In this document: positions 1-7,046 of the stretch, piece after piece
How positions within the stretch are numbered: position 1 is the stretch's first letter
How the letters are laid out: the number at the start of each line of letters is the position of its first letter
NCBI GenBank assembly: GCA_036394195.1
Contig: DASWFO010000211.1
Span: forward strand, 1-21,894
Reading direction: 5' to 3'
From: DATJPD01 sp036394195
Lineage (GTDB): Bacteria; Pseudomonadota; Alphaproteobacteria; CACIAM-22H2
Length of the DNA stretch: 21,894 nt
Notes under the pieces: model-generated
What the model saw: the letters and a program-made list of their open reading frames with translations, nothing else
Databases searched by the model: none
Told to the model about the DNA's origin: nothing
Translations under genes and position numbers: made by a program

Positions 1-1
1 G

Positions 2-313
2 CTGCCCGGCGAAGTGGTTGCGCAAGAACACTGGTGCTCCAGCGGTTTCGCGAACACAGACCTGGATCTCCAGCTTAAGAAGCACGGTATCCATAAGTTG
101 ATCGTGATTGGCCAAAAGGCGAATACCTGCATCGACTCGACGGTGCGTTACGCCGCAGAACTCGGATACGACGTCACCCTGGTGAAGGATGCGATCGCCA
201 GCTTCCAATGGGAAGAGATGCGGACGACACTGGAAATCAACCTCCCCAATTATGCCACCTCTATCCTTAGCGCCACTGACACAATAGCGGCGCTCGAACA
301 CACAACTGTCTGA
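2..313 (+). CDS. Isochorismatase-family cysteine hydrolase, C-terminal part (5' end outside window)
   Basis: The reading frame is open from base 2 and ends at the TGA at 311-313, giving about 103 residues of a protein whose start lies upstream of the window. The order of elements matches the second half of the isochorismatase-like alpha/beta hydrolase fold. A 'SGFANTDLDLQL' segment is followed by a beta strand 'LIVIGQ', then 'TCIDSTVRYAAELGYDV' with the nucleophile-position Cys at 128-130, then 'VKDA'. Family members hydrolyse isochorismate, nicotinamide, N-carbamoyl compounds or similar amides; the substrate cannot be read from this fragment. The Asp and Lys that complete the catalytic triad would lie upstream. 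The first potential internal start (GTG at 14) falls inside the conserved fold, so it is not the true start. Confidence 0.85.
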   Translation: MPGEVVAQEHWCSSGFANTDLDLQLKKHGIHKLIVIGQKANTCIDSTVRYAAELGYDVTLVKDAIASFQWEEMRTTLEINLPNYATSILSATDTIAALEHTTV

Positions 314-729
314 TCTTAGAGCCTGTTCGATGCCTACCTGCCCGGACGCGGATGCTCGTCGGCCCGGGACGGGAACGATCGCGACGGAATTGGCAACAGG
401 TCTGGCCGCTTTCCTGGCGGGAGACGTTTGCTTGCCGGTAGCTGCCGCTGTTTGGACAAACACGATCAATGAGCCAATGGCTCCCGACGATCAGAGCCTC
501 CGCGCGCCGCGGTAGGGATCGCGCGGCCCTCTCCTGCGTCGTCGGAAAACCAGCCAGCGCCGCGAGCAAATTTTTCCGACTTATGCGCAGATCTGAGCAC
601 CTTGTCCCAAAACGCGCATTTCCATGTTGCCCCGATCGAGTTTGGGGGCTGGAAGAATCCGGCCGGGAACCAACGACGCCCTTACGATGTTTGGTGACTC
701 AATAACAGTCCAATGCGGAGGAGGGCCCA
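314..729. other. Gap without a convincing gene
   Basis: No reading frame here looks like a real protein on either strand; the short frames present have low-complexity Arg/Ala/Pro-rich translations typical of GC-rich non-coding DNA. A 9-bp inverted repeat (541-549 GTCGGAAAA with 572-580 TTTTCCGAC, 22-base spacer) is the only structure seen. It might be a weak terminator for the isochorismatase gene or part of the promoter region of the gene at 730. The ribosome binding site GGAGGAG for that gene lies at the right end. Confidence 0.4.
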
Positions 730-1140
730 ATGCCGGGCGAAGACAGGCTGCGCGACGGGGCCGAGTTGTACCGGACGGCTGCAGAGCGTTCGGTTACGCA
801 GGCTGAGCGGGACTGCTTACTCGATTGCGCGGAAGACCTCAGCCAGATTGCGGATTGGATCGCGTCCAACCGTGCACCAGATGCCGCGGCGACTGGCGCA
901 CCGGAGCAGGATAACATTGTCCAATTGCGCGAACTCTACGCCAGCGATAACGGAGATCGTTGGCAGTTGGGTCGCCATGTCGCATCGGGGCGGGTCTTCG
1001 TGAGACATGAAGCGAACCTCCCGTCTGGCGGCCACGTGACCGACGTCGAGCTTACGGCGTTCTTGAGCGGCCCCAGAAACACCCCGGAACGTGAGGCGCT
1101 AATACAGGTCATCAGCAATCTCGTCGCTCGCGGCAACTAA
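730..1140 (+). CDS. Conserved-looking hypothetical protein, 136 aa
   Basis: The ATG at 730 is preceded by a strong GGAGGAG with six bases of spacing, and the frame ends in TAA. The protein appears to have two parts. Residues 1-50 are an acidic helical stretch ('LYRTAAERSVTQAERDCLL...AEDLSQIADWI') of the kind common in small rhizobial proteins of unknown role. Residues 65-136 contain 'GDRWQLGRHVASGRVFVRH', 'NLPSGGHVTDVELTAFLS' and a closing 'EREALIQVISNLV'. From memory, this pattern recurs in small hypothetical proteins of Bradyrhizobium and relatives, but I could not search for it. There is no signal peptide or membrane segment, so it is probably cytoplasmic. No function can be given, and it has no close same-strand neighbour. 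Confidence 0.75.
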   Translation: MPGEDRLRDGAELYRTAAERSVTQAERDCLLDCAEDLSQIADWIASNRAPDAAATGAPEQDNIVQLRELYASDNGDRWQLGRHVASGRVFVRHEANLPSGGHVTDVELTAFLSGPRNTPEREALIQVISNLVARGN

Positions 1141-1638
1141 GGGTCCGCCACTGCCCGCGACAAATCGCGTCCCGCAATCGTCGGGCGCGAAAGCGCGCTC
1201 GGAAACACCGCGATCCGTGTCGCGCGCGTGTCCGGGACGGGCAAACGCCGCCGCGGAAGCTACGGGCGGTTCAAATTCGCGCGCGTTCCTCGACGCGCGT
1301 CGCCGAACGCTGACGCCGGAGGATGCGGCCGCGCTACGCTCGGCTACCGAGGACATAGATCGATTCGTCCGTTCGTTGCCGCTGCGGCAATAGGTGCACG
1401 TTCGCGCAAGGGTTTACGAAGCTCGGCATGCCTCGGATGCGAAGCAGATGAAAAATCGGCACGGCTTTGCACTGTGGCGGACCGCCTACTGGTTGAGACG
1501 CAACGGTCGACTTGAGCCGGCTCTGTCCGAAATTGACACTTCCCGGACTTGCCGCACCGTTCGGCTCAGGTCCGCAAATCGCTGCGAAGCGGAAGTGGGC
1601 TAAGTCGGGTTGTCCAATCGAGGTTTGTGAGTACACCC
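1141..1638. other. Gap of about 500 bases with at most one small candidate gene
   Basis: No well-supported gene is present. A plus-strand frame ending at TAG 1391-1393 has a protein-like tail and is listed separately at low confidence. The right part (about 1480-1638) contains short frames with Cys/Arg/Pro-rich translations. They resemble the spurious short frames that arise from dispersed intergenic repeats in Bradyrhizobium-type genomes; this is recollection, not a search result. No good terminator hairpin was seen for the cyclase gene that ends at 1639. Confidence 0.35.
1217..1393 (+). CDS. Possible small gene or remnant, 58 aa, unknown
   Basis: In this frame the last 38 codons read as a plausible helical protein tail: 'RAFLDARRRTLTPEDAAALR' followed by 'SATEDIDRFVRSLPLRQ' and a TAG stop. 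The only nearby start of a normal kind is GTG at 1217, with no clear ribosome binding site, and the first 20 codons look like composition-driven Ala/Arg sequence. The frame stays open upstream as far as the gene ending at 1140. It could be a small gene, the decayed end of a larger one, or chance. An overlapping minus-strand frame (1099-1356) is no more convincing. Confidence 0.2.
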   Translation: MSRACPGRANAAAEATGGSNSRAFLDARRRTLTPEDAAALRSATEDIDRFVRSLPLRQ

Positions 1639-3510
1639 CTAGTCCGGCATTCCGGCCTTGTGCAGCGCTTCGACCACGTCTTCGCGGTAAGCCCGTTCCT
1701 GGTAGGGGAAAAGTCGGCTGAACTGGCGCACGGAAACGTCGAAGCCGAGCGCCCGCAGCTCGTCGAGTTCCCATTGCGCGGCATCGAGCTTGCCGAGCCT
1801 GGCGTATGTCGCGGCCAGGAAGAAGCGCGTATCGCGCCAATTCGGGTTGCGCTCGACCGCCTTCTTCAGCGTCGCCTCGGCCGCTTCGTACTTCCCGAGG
1901 TGGAACTGGGCCTCCCCATACATGCCAAGATACCAGAATGGATAATTGGGATTGATCCGTTGCGCACGCTCGACATCGGCGAGGGCCTGCGCGGCGCGTC
2001 CCTTGATGATCATGAACATGCCGTGGAGGGCATGGCCGTCGGCGAAGTTCGGGTCGATTTCGATCGCCCGCTCGATCTCCGCCACGCCGCGATCGATCTG
2101 GCGCTGAAACAGCAATAGCCGCCCGAGGCCCCAATGCGCCTGCGGGGACTCCGGATCGAGCCGCACCGCCTGTTCGGCGATCGCAACCGCCTCGACATCC
2201 GGCGCCAGGCCTTCGCCGGCTCTCTGCTCCGACTCAAGCGCGTACGTGGTCGCCAGGTGCGCGTAGGCGTTGGCGAATTTCGGATCGCGGGCGATCGCCT
2301 TCTGGAACAGGGCGCGCGCCTCGCGGTTGGCCTCCGGGGTGAAGAAGCTCTCGAGCTGCAGACCCTGAACGTAATAGTCGTACGCCACCGGATCGTTGGT
2401 GGCGTGTTGCGTCAGCCGCCGCTGCTCGGTCGGGGTGAGCTTGACGGCGAGCGCCGCCACGATGTTCTTGCGGACGTCGTCCTGGAGATCGAACAGGTCG
2501 CTGAGATCGCGGTCGTAGCGCTCGGCCCAGACATGGGCGCCGGTCGTCGTGTCGATGAGCTGGGCCGTGATCCGGATACGTCCGCCGGCCCGCCGGACAC
2601 TCCCCTCGAGCACGTAGCGCACGTCGAGCTCGCGCCCCACCTGCACGATGGGGACCGCCTTGCCCTTGTAGACGAAGCTCGAATTTCGCGCCATGACGAA
2701 CAGGCCGGACACTTTCGACAGGTCCGTGATGAGGTCCTCCGAAATTCCGTCGCTGAAATAGTCCTGCCTGGCGTCGTCGCTCATGTTCGAGAACGCCAGC
2801 ACGGCAATCGACGGCTTGCCTGCCATCGGCGCCTCGGCCGTGGGCCGCAGCGCCAGCCAGCCACCGCCGCCGATGACCGCGAGCGCCAGCGCCAGTGCCG
2901 CGGCCGCGACCCAGAGCAGGCGGTGCCGCGGCCGCGCGGCACCCGATGCCGCCGGGGCTTCCAAGGGCAGGCGCACCACCGCCTCGGCGCCGAGCGCAAA
3001 TACCCTGACCGGCTCGGCGATGTTCTTCAGCGATTGCAGTCCCGTATCCACGAACGGAAGCGCGACCTTGGCGTGGACCTGGCGCCATGCGTCATCGGAC
3101 AGGCAGACACCGCCGGGCTCGGCGAGCGTCTCGAGCCGCGCCGCGATGTTGACGCCGTCGCCCATGATGTCGGCGCCGTCGATGATGATGTCGCCGAGAT
3201 TGACGCCGATGCGGAACGTGATGCGCATGTCGGGCGGCACATTGACGTTCCGTTCAACCATCGCCCGCTGGATCTCGACGGCGCAGCGCACCGCGTCGAC
3301 CACGCTCGCGAATTCGACGAGCGCGCCGTCCCCCGTGGTCTTGACGATGCGGCCGCGATGCTCGGCGATTTTGGGATCGATCAGCGCCTTGCGGTGGCCC
3401 TTGAGCGCGCGCAGGGTGCCTTCCTCGTCGGCGCCCATCAGCCGGCTGTAGCCGGTGACGTCTGCCGCGAGGATGGCCGCCAGCCGCCGCTCGACGCGCA
3501 TCTGCGCCAA
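1639..3510 (-). CDS. Class III adenylate/guanylate cyclase with TolB-like domain and TPR repeats
   Basis: This 623-residue protein makes a cyclic nucleotide, most likely cAMP. The cyclase domain (about 8-170) has the metal-binding Asp17 in 'LAADVTGYS' and Asp61 in 'KTTGDG', the purine-selecting Lys57 and Asp107, and the transition-state Asn121/Arg125 in 'VNIAAR', so it should be active. One membrane helix (about 195-220) follows. Next come a TolB-like region (about 233-365, 'IAVLAFSNMSDD...DYFSDGISEDL') and TPR-type repeats to the C-terminus. This layout is common and multi-copy in rhizobia. The TTG at 3510 lies six bases after AGAGG and fits the ribosome binding site better than the ATG at 3501, which would drop three residues. 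It stands alone on its strand, with no obvious partner gene. Confidence 0.93.
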   Translation of the reverse strand: MAQMRVERRLAAILAADVTGYSRLMGADEEGTLRALKGHRKALIDPKIAEHRGRIVKTTGDGALVEFASVVDAVRCAVEIQRAMVERNVNVPPDMRITFRIGVNLGDIIIDGADIMGDGVNIAARLETLAEPGGVCLSDDAWRQVHAKVALPFVDTGLQSLKNIAEPVRVFALGAEAVVRLPLEAPAASGAARPRHRLLWVAAAALALALAVIGGGGWLALRPTAEAPMAGKPSIAVLAFSNMSDDARQDYFSDGISEDLITDLSKVSGLFVMARNSSFVYKGKAVPIVQVGRELDVRYVLEGSVRRAGGRIRITAQLIDTTTGAHVWAERYDRDLSDLFDLQDDVRKNIVAALAVKLTPTEQRRLTQHATNDPVAYDYYVQGLQLESFFTPEANREARALFQKAIARDPKFANAYAHLATTYALESEQRAGEGLAPDVEAVAIAEQAVRLDPESPQAHWGLGRLLLFQRQIDRGVAEIERAIEIDPNFADGHALHGMFMIIKGRAAQALADVERAQRINPNYPFWYLGMYGEAQFHLGKYEAAEATLKKAVERNPNWRDTRFFLAATYARLGKLDAAQWELDELRALGFDVSVRQFSRLFPYQERAYREDVVEALHKAGMPD

Positions 3511-3598
3511 CGGGTACCTCTTGGAAAGAGCCTCAGTTTAGCACACGGGCGGGGCGGGCTTTAGCGGTTCAGACCGCCTCCGCACGTTTGCGGGGCCG

Positions 3599-3690
3599 CT
3601 ATTTCCTCTCGACGTGCCACGTGAACATCACCGGCGCAGATCACGCCGGCATCGAGCACGGCGAAGATCGTCGCTTGGGTCCTGCCGGTC
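3599..3690 (-). pseudogene. Remnant of the 3' end of an ABC solute-binding-protein gene
   Basis: Read on the minus strand, this stretch ends with codons for 'PVMFTWHVERK' and a TAG stop. That is nearly the C-terminus of the intact solute-binding protein at 4392-5981 ('PVMFMWNVEKK', TAG). At DNA level, 34 of the 38 bases from 3599 match the corresponding bases from 4392. Upstream of this tail the match continues through 'GVI' only if two missing bases are allowed. The reading frame is therefore broken, and a stop (TGA) occurs in frame. Further upstream only 'VTG' is still recognisable. The rest of the gene is missing, and the P460 gene lies where it would have been. This is most simply a decayed paralogue left by duplication. 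Confidence 0.6.
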
Positions 3691-3738
3691 ACGTTCCGCC
3701 GTCGAGCACGGCGGATGAATGACACGGCCGGAACCCTT

Positions 3739-4242
3739 TCAAGGCGCAAACCGGGTAAAGACGAAATCGTGGTCTTTCACGTGGGCCGCATGGCAGGGGA
3801 AACATTCTTTGTGCTCGGCCTCGCCCACCGGCTTGCCGTCGACGAACTTGCCGAAGCCCCAGCCGCCTGTCGCGGCGTATCTGTTCGCGTCTTTGACCAT
3901 GAATTGCACCGTCGTGGCCGGGCCGGAGACGAAGACGCCGTCGAACTCGGCCGACGGGACATGCGTCCACGCGAGCTTGGCCAGGACCGTCCCATCCGGG
4001 AAGGGGAGCGTGCCGGCCCGATACGCCGTCATCGCGACCGGGTTGCCGAGGATGCCGCGCAGCTCGTCAAAGCCCGGCGCGTGAGAGGGGGCGATCAGCT
4101 CCCATTGCCGGTATCCGGCCGGGATCTTGACCCCGAAGACCGGCGAGGCCTCGTCGTCCGCTCGTCCGGCCGCGAACGGGAGCGAGGCGAGGACGCACGC
4201 GGCGATCGCCGCCGCGACCATAACCCTGGAGATTCGTCTCAT
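3739..4242 (-). CDS. Secreted cytochrome P460-family protein
   Basis: The 167-residue protein starts with a clear Sec signal peptide (basic MRR, hydrophobic stretch to about residue 24, cleavage near residue 28), so it acts in the periplasm. A single c-type haem site C147-F-P-C150-H151 lies close to the C-terminus, as in the cytochrome P460 family. 'GTLPFPDGTVLAKLAW' (about 77-92) corresponds to the region that carries the haem-crosslinking Lys in known P460 proteins; Lys89 is the candidate, by inference. Characterised relatives oxidise hydroxylamine or handle nitric oxide, but many homologues are uncharacterised. The ATG at 4242 has GGGAG six bases upstream. The gene follows the solute-binding-protein gene on the same strand after a 149-base spacer holding two hairpins, so co-transcription is uncertain. 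Confidence 0.88.
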   Translation of the reverse strand: MRRISRVMVAAAIAACVLASLPFAAGRADDEASPVFGVKIPAGYRQWELIAPSHAPGFDELRGILGNPVAMTAYRAGTLPFPDGTVLAKLAWTHVPSAEFDGVFVSGPATTVQFMVKDANRYAATGGWGFGKFVDGKPVGEAEHKECFPCHAAHVKDHDFVFTRFAP

Positions 4243-4255
4243 CGGTGGCTCCCGT

Positions 4256-4388
4256 TACGCCCGATAACCGTCAACGATCGAGGATCGCCTGGGCGAAGGC
4301 GATCCAGCTCGGCCCTGGGTCGCTTCGTCCCGGGGTTGCAGGGGGGCTTCGCCCCCTGCAGACGATTGGGCGCTCCTCGCGATGACGC
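4256..4388. repeat. Intergenic palindromic repeat region (REP-like), possible terminator
   Basis: Two hairpins fill this spacer. One has arms TGCAGGGGG (4337-4345) and CCCCCTGCA (4352-4360) with a GCTTCG loop. The other has arms GATCGCCT (4283-4290) and AGGCGATC (4297-4304). On the minus strand the region begins CGTCATCGCGAGGAGCG and later has CGAAGCGACCCAGG and CTGGATCGCC. This resembles the dispersed 'CGTCATTGCGAGGAGC...GAAGCGACG...CAATCCAG' repeat known from many alphaproteobacterial genomes. The 9-bp stem just after the solute-binding-protein stop could attenuate transcription into the P460 gene, although no T-run follows it. Confidence 0.55.
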
Positions 4389-4391
4389 TAT

Positions 4392-5981
4392 CTATTTCTT
4401 CTCGACGTTCCACATGAACATGACCGGCGAGATGATCACGCCGCTGATCGTCTTGCGATACGCGGTCGGGATGACGAACTGGCCGGTGACGATGTGGGTC
4501 ACGACGTGGAACGCCTCGTCCTGGACCGCGGCGGCGATCCGCTGCTGCCCGGCGAGGTCGGGGGCGGCGATCCAGTCCTGGCGGAGGCTCTCGAGCTTCG
4601 CGTCGGTCGGCCAGCCGAACCACGCCTTCTCGCCGTTGCCGCGCAGCGCCGAGGCCAGCGACGGGTCGAGCAGGTCGGGCGCGATCGTCCAGGTGAAGAA
4701 GATGTTCCAGCCGCCCTTGTCGAGCGGCTCGCGCGAGGCGCGGCGCGTGATCAGGGTGCCCCAGTCCATCGCCTGCAGGTCCACGTTCAGGCCGAGCCGC
4801 TTCAGCACGTCGGCCGTGACCAGGCCTTGCGCGTAGACGATCGGCTGGTCGGTCGCCGCCATGACGACGATCCGCTCGCCCTTGTAGCCCGCCTCCTTGA
4901 TCAGCTGCTTCGCCTTCTCGAAGTCGCGCTTGCCGCCGAGCGCGTCAGAGCCGGTGGGGTTCGACATCGGCGTGCCGCACGGGAACACCGAATAGCAGGT
5001 CCGCCAGTTCTTCGGATCGCCCGCGACGGCGGTCATGTAATCGCTCTGGTCGACCACCATCTGCACCGCCTGGCGCATCCGCATGTCGTTGAACGGCGGC
5101 AGCAGGTGGTTGAAGCGGAAGATGCCGAAGCTGCCCAGCGGGTCGACGGTGGCGACGGCGATGTCCTTGTTCTTCTCCAGCACCGGGACCAGGTCCGCCG
5201 GTGCCTGCTGCCACCAGTCGACCTCGCCCGCCTGCAGCGCGTTGCTGGCGGTGGTCGGGTCGGGGATGTAGAGCCATTCGACGCGGTCGACCTTGGCGAT
5301 CTTGCCGCCGGCGGCCCAGCTCGGCGCCTCGGTCCGCGGCACGTAATCAGGATTGCGGACGAACACCGCCTTGTTGCCGGGCTCCCATTCCTCGCGGACG
5401 AACTTGAACGGGCCGGAGCCGATGGTCTCGGTGATCTGGGTGAACGCGTCGGTGGTGGCGACCCGCTCCGGCATCATGAACGGCACGTTGCTGGACAGCT
5501 TGGCGAGCGCGCTCAGCAGCAGCGGGAACGGCGTTTTCAGCGTGATCGAGAACGTCTTGTCGTCGACGGCCGCCATCTCGGCCACGACGTCGGGCAGGGC
5601 CTGGCCGAGAGGGTCGCGCTTCATCCAGCGGGCCAGCGAGGCGACGCAGTCGGCGGCGCGCACCGGCTGGCCGTCGTGCCATTTGAGGCCGTCGCGCAAG
5701 GTGAACGTCCAGCGGAGGTGGTCGTCGCTCTCCGTCCAGCTCTTCACCATCTGCGGCTGCGGCTTGAACCCGGCGTCGAACGCGAACAGCGTGTCGTACA
5801 CCATGTAGCCGTAGTTGCGCGTGATGTAGGCGGTGGTCCAGATCGGATCCAGCGAGCGCAGGTCGGCCTCGGGGATCAGGCGCAGCGTCTTGCCGCTTTG
5901 TGCCTCCGCCAGGAGCGGGATCGTCATCGCCCCCGCGATGATCACGGCTCCGCTGAGCACAAACCGCCGCATTTTGCTCAT
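4392..5981 (-). CDS. ABC transporter substrate-binding protein, peptide/nickel (SBP_bac_5) family
   Basis: This 529-residue periplasmic protein has a signal peptide ending near 'LLAEAQS' and the features of the DppA/OppA-type family. These are 'LRLIPEADLRSLDPIWTTAY' near the mature N-terminus, 'MVYDTLFAFD', the 'WTFTLRDGLKWHDGQPV' motif and 'GSGPFKFVREEWEPG'. It binds an extracellular ligand, perhaps a peptide or other small solute, and delivers it to a membrane ABC permease. No permease or ATPase gene is present here, so it is an orphan. The ATG at 5981 is chosen over the in-frame ATG at 5996 because GGGAGG lies seven bases before it. A sigma-54 promoter at 6033-6048 would give a leader of about 41 bases, a very good fit. 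Confidence 0.93.
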   Translation of the reverse strand: MSKMRRFVLSGAVIIAGAMTIPLLAEAQSGKTLRLIPEADLRSLDPIWTTAYITRNYGYMVYDTLFAFDAGFKPQPQMVKSWTESDDHLRWTFTLRDGLKWHDGQPVRAADCVASLARWMKRDPLGQALPDVVAEMAAVDDKTFSITLKTPFPLLLSALAKLSSNVPFMMPERVATTDAFTQITETIGSGPFKFVREEWEPGNKAVFVRNPDYVPRTEAPSWAAGGKIAKVDRVEWLYIPDPTTASNALQAGEVDWWQQAPADLVPVLEKNKDIAVATVDPLGSFGIFRFNHLLPPFNDMRMRQAVQMVVDQSDYMTAVAGDPKNWRTCYSVFPCGTPMSNPTGSDALGGKRDFEKAKQLIKEAGYKGERIVVMAATDQPIVYAQGLVTADVLKRLGLNVDLQAMDWGTLITRRASREPLDKGGWNIFFTWTIAPDLLDPSLASALRGNGEKAWFGWPTDAKLESLRQDWIAAPDLAGQQRIAAAVQDEAFHVVTHIVTGQFVIPTAYRKTISGVIISPVMFMWNVEKK

Positions 5982-6032
5982 GGCAAACCCTCCCATTCCG
6001 GCGCGTCCGTCGGCCGATCATTATGGAAGGGG

Positions 6033-6048
6033 AGCAATTCTTGCGCCA
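6033..6048 (-). promoter_or_regulatory. Sigma-54 (-24/-12) promoter for the solute-binding-protein gene
   Basis: The minus strand reads TGGCGCAAGAATTGCT, which fits the RpoN consensus TGGCACG-N4-TTGCW with GG and GC at the required 12-base spacing. Transcription would begin near 6022, about 41 bases before the ATG at 5981, leaving room for the GGGAGG ribosome binding site. A weak dyad (GTCC 6119-6122, GGAC 6130-6133) about 100 bases upstream of the start is a possible activator site, but it is short. Sigma-54 control would imply an enhancer-binding activator encoded elsewhere. Confidence 0.65.
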
Positions 6049-6225
6049 GTGCAGGCGATGGCGTGCTTCGCGGCTACGCGAACATCGTTTGGCGCGCACG
6101 CCGTTCGCCAGATTGGGAGTCCGTCGGATGGACGACGAAGACGGGCTCGTTGAGAGCTATCTTAGAAACAAACCCCGTCGTCAATGCGAGGCATGACGAA
6201 GAGGTGGCAGACCATCAGGCGGCAA

Positions 6226-6249
6226 CCCCGTGAACCTGCCGTGACGGGG
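6226..6249 (-). terminator. Possible weak terminator after the GlcG-like gene
   Basis: A 6-bp stem (CCCCGT 6226-6231 with ACGGGG 6244-6249, 12-base loop) lies directly after the TAG stop at 6252 on the minus strand. There is no T-run, so termination would have to be weak or Rho-assisted. Confidence 0.25.
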
Positions 6250-6251
6250 GA

Positions 6252-6740
6252 CTATTGGCGCGCCGATAAGTTCTGATTCGGGCTCAGCGCCTCCGCCGCG
6301 ACGCCCGAGATCTCTGTATCGGTCTCTTTTCGCAAACCAGCAACGCCCACGGCGCCGACAACTTGATTGTCCACCCGTATCGGCATGCCGCCTTGCAAAG
6401 CGAGAATATCGGCCGTCACGAAGGCCGTGCGCCCGTGATCGATATTGTCTTCGATCTCCGCCGTCCCTCGTTGCAGCCGCGCCGCCGTGCGCGCCTTCTG
6501 GATCGCGAGCTCGGCGCTTGCCGGCCGGACGCCGTCCATGCGCTCGAAGGCAAGCAAATCGCCGGCAGGGTCGACGACCGCGATCGCGGAAGGGGCGTGC
6601 CGCGCTTGGGCATTCTTAACTGCCGCCGCGAGGATCGCTTGCGCTCCGCTTTGATCGAGGACCTGAACGCTGACGGTCTGCGCGTTTGCCGCCAAAGAGG
6701 ACACCAGCAGAATGGCCGCGACGCTCATCGCCCGTTTCAT
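6252..6740 (-). CDS. Secreted GlcG/HbpS-family protein (possible haem-binding)
   Basis: The 162-residue protein has a signal peptide ending at 'LAANAQ' (about residue 20). The remainder is a GlcG/HbpS domain: an early helix 'QAILAAAVKNAQARHAPSAI', then 'AVVDPAGDLLAFERMDG', 'ASAELAIQKARTAARL', and a C-terminal 'GGMPIRVDNQVVGAVGVAG'. Family members are small periplasmic or extracellular proteins. Some bind haem; others sit beside oxidation operons with no known activity. The ATG at 6740 is preferred over upstream in-frame ATGs (6863, 6770, 6758) because it has GGAG seven bases upstream and begins the signal peptide. A sigma-54 promoter at 6990-7005 points at it, with a leader of about 240 bases. 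Confidence 0.9.
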   Translation of the reverse strand: MKRAMSVAAILLVSSLAANAQTVSVQVLDQSGAQAILAAAVKNAQARHAPSAIAVVDPAGDLLAFERMDGVRPASAELAIQKARTAARLQRGTAEIEDNIDHGRTAFVTADILALQGGMPIRVDNQVVGAVGVAGLRKETDTEISGVAAEALSPNQNLSARQ

Positions 6741-6965
6741 CGTTGTTCTCCAGGACATCAAGCCGCGCATCCGAATCAAGCCAGTCTCTCCATACTGAAG
6801 TACTCTGGACTGCGTGGAAGAGCTGCATGGACCAAGTGGAGGAGCGGAAGCGCGGACTTCCACCGGTTGCGCTTCATAAATGTTGTCGGAAGCGAGTTGC
6901 TTCTTGTCGGCTCTTGCGCCGGCTGTCCCTTTTTTGCGGCGTTTCTCTGGTCGACTTGGCCCTCA

Positions 6966-7015
6966 CCCGCCGGCCGATTATCGGAGGAGAGCAATTCCCA
7001 CGCCAGTGCGGCAGG
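6966..7015 (-). repeat. Copy of a promoter-containing repeat (other copy near 6007-6056)
   Basis: On the minus strand both copies run GCCTGC, then GCACTGGCG, three variable bases, GAATTGCTC, a C/T-rich patch, ATAAT or ATAATGAT, and CGGCCGRCGG. Differences are scattered substitutions and a two-base length change. The conservation extends beyond the -24/-12 elements, so this looks like duplicated DNA and not two independent promoters. Confidence 0.55.
6990..7005 (-). promoter_or_regulatory. Second sigma-54 (-24/-12) promoter, upstream of the GlcG-like gene
   Basis: The minus strand reads TGGCGTGGGAATTGCT, again matching TGGCACG-N4-TTGCW with correct spacing. The start would be near 6979, giving a leader of about 239 bases to the ATG at 6740. 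The surrounding 45 or so bases closely resemble those around the promoter at 6033-6048, including the downstream 'CGGCCG' block, so the two are probably copies of one ancestral segment. Confidence 0.55.
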
Positions 7016-7046
7016 CCAAAGGCCGGAGCGCAGGCCCGGGCCAGGA

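Noticed and set aside
330..515. A 61-codon plus-strand frame after the isochorismatase gene.
   Set aside because: No ribosome binding site, and its translation is an unrecognisable Ala/Pro/Thr mix; treated as non-coding.
2134..3564. A 476-codon plus-strand frame opposite the first cyclase.
   Set aside because: Arg/Asp/His-rich shadow; the opposite strand has all cyclase catalytic residues.
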